Source: Treponema sp.
GTDB lineage: Bacteria > Spirochaetota > Spirochaetia > Treponematales > Breznakiellaceae
DNA length: 8,598 nt
Direction: 5' to 3'
Assembly: GCA_031275535.1 (NCBI GenBank)
Contig: JAISOR010000138.1
Span: 1-8,598, forward strand
Shown here piece after piece: positions 6,111 to 8,598 of this stretch. The notes below the pieces were generated by a model. That model was given only the letters and a program-made list of their open reading frames with translations. It did no database searches and was not told the DNA's origin. Numbering within the stretch: position 1 is the stretch's first letter; each line of letters starts with the position of its first letter. Made by a program: the position numbers and the translations under genes.

Positions 6111-8598
6111 TGGCAGTTGTTTTTCAAAAGACCTTTTTTAAGACCCTCCTGCGGGACATAAGCCAAAGCCTTGGGCGTTTTGTCGCCACCTTTGCCATTA
6201 TTGCCCTGGGGGTCGGCTTCCTTGCCGGCCTTTTGGCCACCACCCCGGATATGAAGGTTTCGGCGGATAGATACTTTGACAAGACCAACATGATGGACCT
6301 CTTTATCAAGGGGACCATGGGGCTTACCGGGGAGGACCGGGATGCCCTGGCCGCCCTTGATGAGGTTGCCTCCGTCCAGGGCGCGTATGTCACGGACGCC
6401 CTGGTACATATCGCCGGGGATCAAACCCTGGTGGCCCGGATTTACGGCCTGGCCCTGGAAAACATAGGGGAGCGGGATTTTATAAACCGCATGGAACTCC
6501 TGGAAGGCCGGATGCCCCTGGAGGATAATGAATGCCTGGTTCAGCAGGGCGGCGGTTTTTTCGCGGATCTTGCCCCGGGAACCACCCTCACCATTGAGGA
6601 TACGGAAGATCCGGGGGTCTACGCCCGGACCTCCTATACCGTTACGGGGATCGTGAAAAGCCCCCTGTATCTTTCCACCGAGCGGGAACCCAGCCGCATA
6701 GGCAACGGACGGCTTGGGGCGGTACTCTATGTCCGGGAACAGGCCTATGCCTTGGGGGTCTATACGGATTTTTATCTTACCCTAAGGGGGGCCGCGGAAT
6801 TATCCGCCTTTACGGAGGCATACCAAAAACTGGTGGACTCGGGCATTTCCAAAATTGAGGCCCTGGCCAAGGAGCGTTCCGCCATACGGCACGGAGAAAT
6901 CCTTGCCGAGGCCCGAAAAACCGCGGCGGGGCGGCTCGATGAGGCGGAGGCGGCCTACCGGGAGGGGGTCCGGGCCGCGGAGCTTGAGCTTGAAGGGGCC
7001 CGGAAAAAACTGGACGACGGGAAGGCCGATCTGATCCAGGGCGAGGCGGAACTCGCCGGGGCCGAAGAACGGATCGCCCGGGGCCGGGCAGCGCTGGAGG
7101 AAGAAGAGGCCCGGGCTGCCCGGGATCTGGCGGATAATGAGCGGGCCCTGGCCGCGGGGGAGGCGGAAATAGCCCGGGCAAAACGGACCCTGGCGGAAAG
7201 CAAGGCCCGGCTTGACCTGGCAAAAGAAGAGGTGGAACGGGCCAGGGCTTCCCGGATAGGCCGGGCCTCTTCCCGGGCCCGGAAAGGGATAGCCCAATAC
7301 GACGAGGGCCTTGCGGCCTGGGAAGCGGGGCGGGCCGCCGTCGCCGAAAAAGAAGCGGAACTGCGCCAGGCCCGGGACCTTCTGGAAGCGGGCAAGGTAC
7401 GGGCCCGGGGGGAATTCCTGCGGGCCCGGGAAGAGCTCGACGCCGGAGAGGAGGAGCTTCGCTCAGGCCGGGCCCGGCTGGCCTCTGCCCGGGAAGAATT
7501 GCTCCGGGGCGAGGCGGAATACGCGGCGGCCCGGGCGGACGCCCTGGCGGAACTGCGGGCGGGCAGGGAAGGCCTGGACGAGGCCCGGCGGAACATGGCG
7601 GATATCGATATAGCCCCTCCCCAATGGTATGTGCTGGACAGAAATGCCAATGTGGGCTGCGTAAACTATAAGGCCAACGCCGAAAAAATAGCCGATGTGG
7701 CAAAGGTTTTTCCCATATTTTTTCTCCTGGTCGCCGCCCTGGTGGCCCTGACCACCATGACCCGGATGATTGAGGAGAAGCGGACCCAGATCGGCGTTTT
7801 AAAGGCCCTGGGGTATCAGAAGCGGGTTATTATTGCTAAATACCTGGTCTACTGCGGCCTTATCAGCATTTTAGGATCCGCCGCGGGCATGGTTTCCGGT
7901 TTCCAGGGGATTCCCATCATCATCTATCAGGCCTTTGGAACCATGTACCACCTGCCGCCGCTGGTAACGAAATTCAACTGGACCTTTGGTTTAATTGCCT
8001 GCGCCAGCACCCTGGGCTGCATCACGGGGGTCACCCTTTTTGCCTCTTGCGGAGCCCTTTGGGAAAAACCCGCGGCCCTTATGGTTCCCCGGGCCCCCCG
8101 GGCGGGGAAACGGATACTCCTTGAGTACATCCCCCTTATCTGGCGGCCCCTGAAATTTACCTATAAGGTCACCGCCCGCAACCTTATCCGTTACAAGAAG
8201 CACTTCTTTATGACCGTTACCGGCATAGCGGGCTGCACCGCCCTGATGGTAACCGGTTTTGGGCTCCGGGATTCCCTGATCGATATAGCCCGCACCCAGT
8301 TTGAGGAACTCCTGGCCTACGATCTGCGGATTGGGCTGCGGGAGGACGGAGGCCGGGATGGGGTCCTGGAGGAATTCCTAAACGACGCCGGCAATTACGC
8401 CGAAATGCACAGCGAAACGGTAAGCCTTATGGATGATGACGGGGTGGAGATCCACGCCACCCTCTATGTTCCCAAAGTCCCGGAGGATCTCTCCGGATAT
8501 ATCAAGCTGCGGGATAGAAAAACCCGGCGGCCCCTTCCGTTTTCCGGTTCTTCGGTGGTGCTTACCGAAAAGATGGCCGCCGCCCTCAAACTCAGGCC
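6110..8598 (+). CDS. FtsX/MacB-type ABC permease with long extracytoplasmic coiled coil (partial)
   Basis: An open frame of 829 codons that continues past the window. ATG 6110 overlaps the ATPase stop by one base. Residues ~23-43 form TM1 (RFVATFAIIALGVGFLAGLL); 46-245 an extracytoplasmic domain; 246-495 an almost proline-free A/E/R/L-rich coiled coil with glycine recurring about every 6-8 residues and a likely break at SRIGRASSRARKG (381-393). Then come the FtsX domain: TM2 (533-555), the typical EEKRTQIGVLKALGY loop, TM3 (~578-606) and TM4 (~626-648), then a cytoplasmic link and TM5 (~699-720), which begins a second half ending in another extracytoplasmic domain cut by the window. This is the two-repeat FtsX-like permease type of >1,000 aa. 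Such proteins transmit ATP-driven motion across the membrane rather than forming a conventional channel. Lipid or peptide export, or control of a periplasmic partner, are possible. No MacA-like adaptor is in view. Confidence 0.9.
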   Translation, partial: MAVVFQKTFFKTLLRDISQSLGRFVATFAIIALGVGFLAGLLATTPDMKVSADRYFDKTNMMDLFIKGTMGLTGEDRDALAALDEVASVQGAYVTDALVHIAGDQTLVARIYGLALENIGERDFINRMELLEGRMPLEDNECLVQQGGGFFADLAPGTTLTIEDTEDPGVYARTSYTVTGIVKSPLYLSTEREPSRIGNGRLGAVLYVREQAYALGVYTDFYLTLRGAAELSAFTEAYQKLVDSGISKIEALAKERSAIRHGEILAEARKTAAGRLDEAEAAYREGVRAAELELEGARKKLDDGKADLIQGEAELAGAEERIARGRAALEEEEARAARDLADNERALAAGEAEIARAKRTLAESKARLDLAKEEVERARASRIGRASSRARKGIAQYDEGLAAWEAGRAAVAEKEAELRQARDLLEAGKVRARGEFLRAREELDAGEEELRSGRARLASAREELLRGEAEYAAARADALAELRAGREGLDEARRNMADIDIAPPQWYVLDRNANVGCVNYKANAEKIADVAKVFPIFFLLVAALVALTTMTRMIEEKRTQIGVLKALGYQKRVIIAKYLVYCGLISILGSAAGMVSGFQGIPIIIYQAFGTMYHLPPLVTKFNWTFGLIACASTLGCITGVTLFASCGALWEKPAALMVPRAPRAGKRILLEYIPLIWRPLKFTYKVTARNLIRYKKHFFMTVTGIAGCTALMVTGFGLRDSLIDIARTQFEELLAYDLRIGLREDGGRDGVLEEFLNDAGNYAEMHSETVSLMDDDGVEIHATLYVPKVPEDLSGYIKLRDRKTRRPLPFSGSSVVLTEKMAAALKLR

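Noticed and set aside
6842..7600. Considered as DNA tandem repeats or an SMC-type protein
   Set aside because: The repetition is at the level of amino-acid pattern, not exact DNA units, and there are no ATPase head motifs; flanking membrane helices place it inside an FtsX permease.
6810..7703. Long reverse-strand open frames opposite the coiled-coil part of the permease (up to 297 codons), in more than one frame
   Set aside because: They arise from runs of GCC, CGG, GAG and GCG codons on the forward strand, which lack stops in complement. The products are extreme Pro/Arg/Gly- or Ser/Ala/Arg-rich strings with no family resemblance.

Overview
The window is a GC-rich bacterial stretch with strong Shine-Dalgarno sites and NTG start codons (ATG, GTG, TTG). 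The mix of genes (an Lnb-like protein, an FtsX permease with a long coiled coil, and an L-fucose locus under a LacI-type regulator) would suit a treponeme-type gut spirochaete. No marker gene fixes this, so the taxonomic guess is inference only.

Layout, left to right. (1) Positions 1-174 are the C-terminal end of an MscS-type mechanosensitive channel. (2) Positions 183-3645 form a forward sugar locus: promoter with operator, L-fucose mutarotase (fucU), a LacI/GalR-family repressor, and L-fucose isomerase (fucI). The same perfect 14-bp palindrome TGTAATCGATTACA occurs just upstream of the -35 of the promoter and again between fucU and the regulator, where it contains the fucU stop codon. Together they make a convincing self-contained, autoregulated unit. 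(3) Positions 3646-3988 are a convergent gap holding a GC-rich hairpin, a bidirectional terminator-like hairpin, and one plausible small reverse-strand gene of 61 codons. (4) Positions 3989-5293 (reverse) encode a secreted/membrane protein with an Lnb-type (DUF4105) domain and five C-terminal membrane helices; its best start is an internal TTG. (5) Positions 5294-5408 are a divergent promoter region. (6) Positions 5409-8598 (forward) encode an ABC ATPase of the LolD/MacB class followed, with a one-base overlap, by a large FtsX-type permease that runs off the window. It carries an extracytoplasmic coiled coil of about 250 residues.

How they work together: the fuc genes would convert fucose anomers (FucU) and isomerise L-fucose to L-fuculose (FucI), with the regulator binding two identical sites. 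The kinase, aldolase and transporter needed to finish the pathway are not visible here. The ATPase and permease form one two-gene transporter or mechanotransmission unit with no adaptor gene in view. No mobile elements, CRISPR arrays, tRNAs or rRNAs were seen. The less ordinary points are the twin operators, poly-G tracts inside the regulator, the Lnb-like protein, the small gene at the convergent junction, and the coiled-coil permease.
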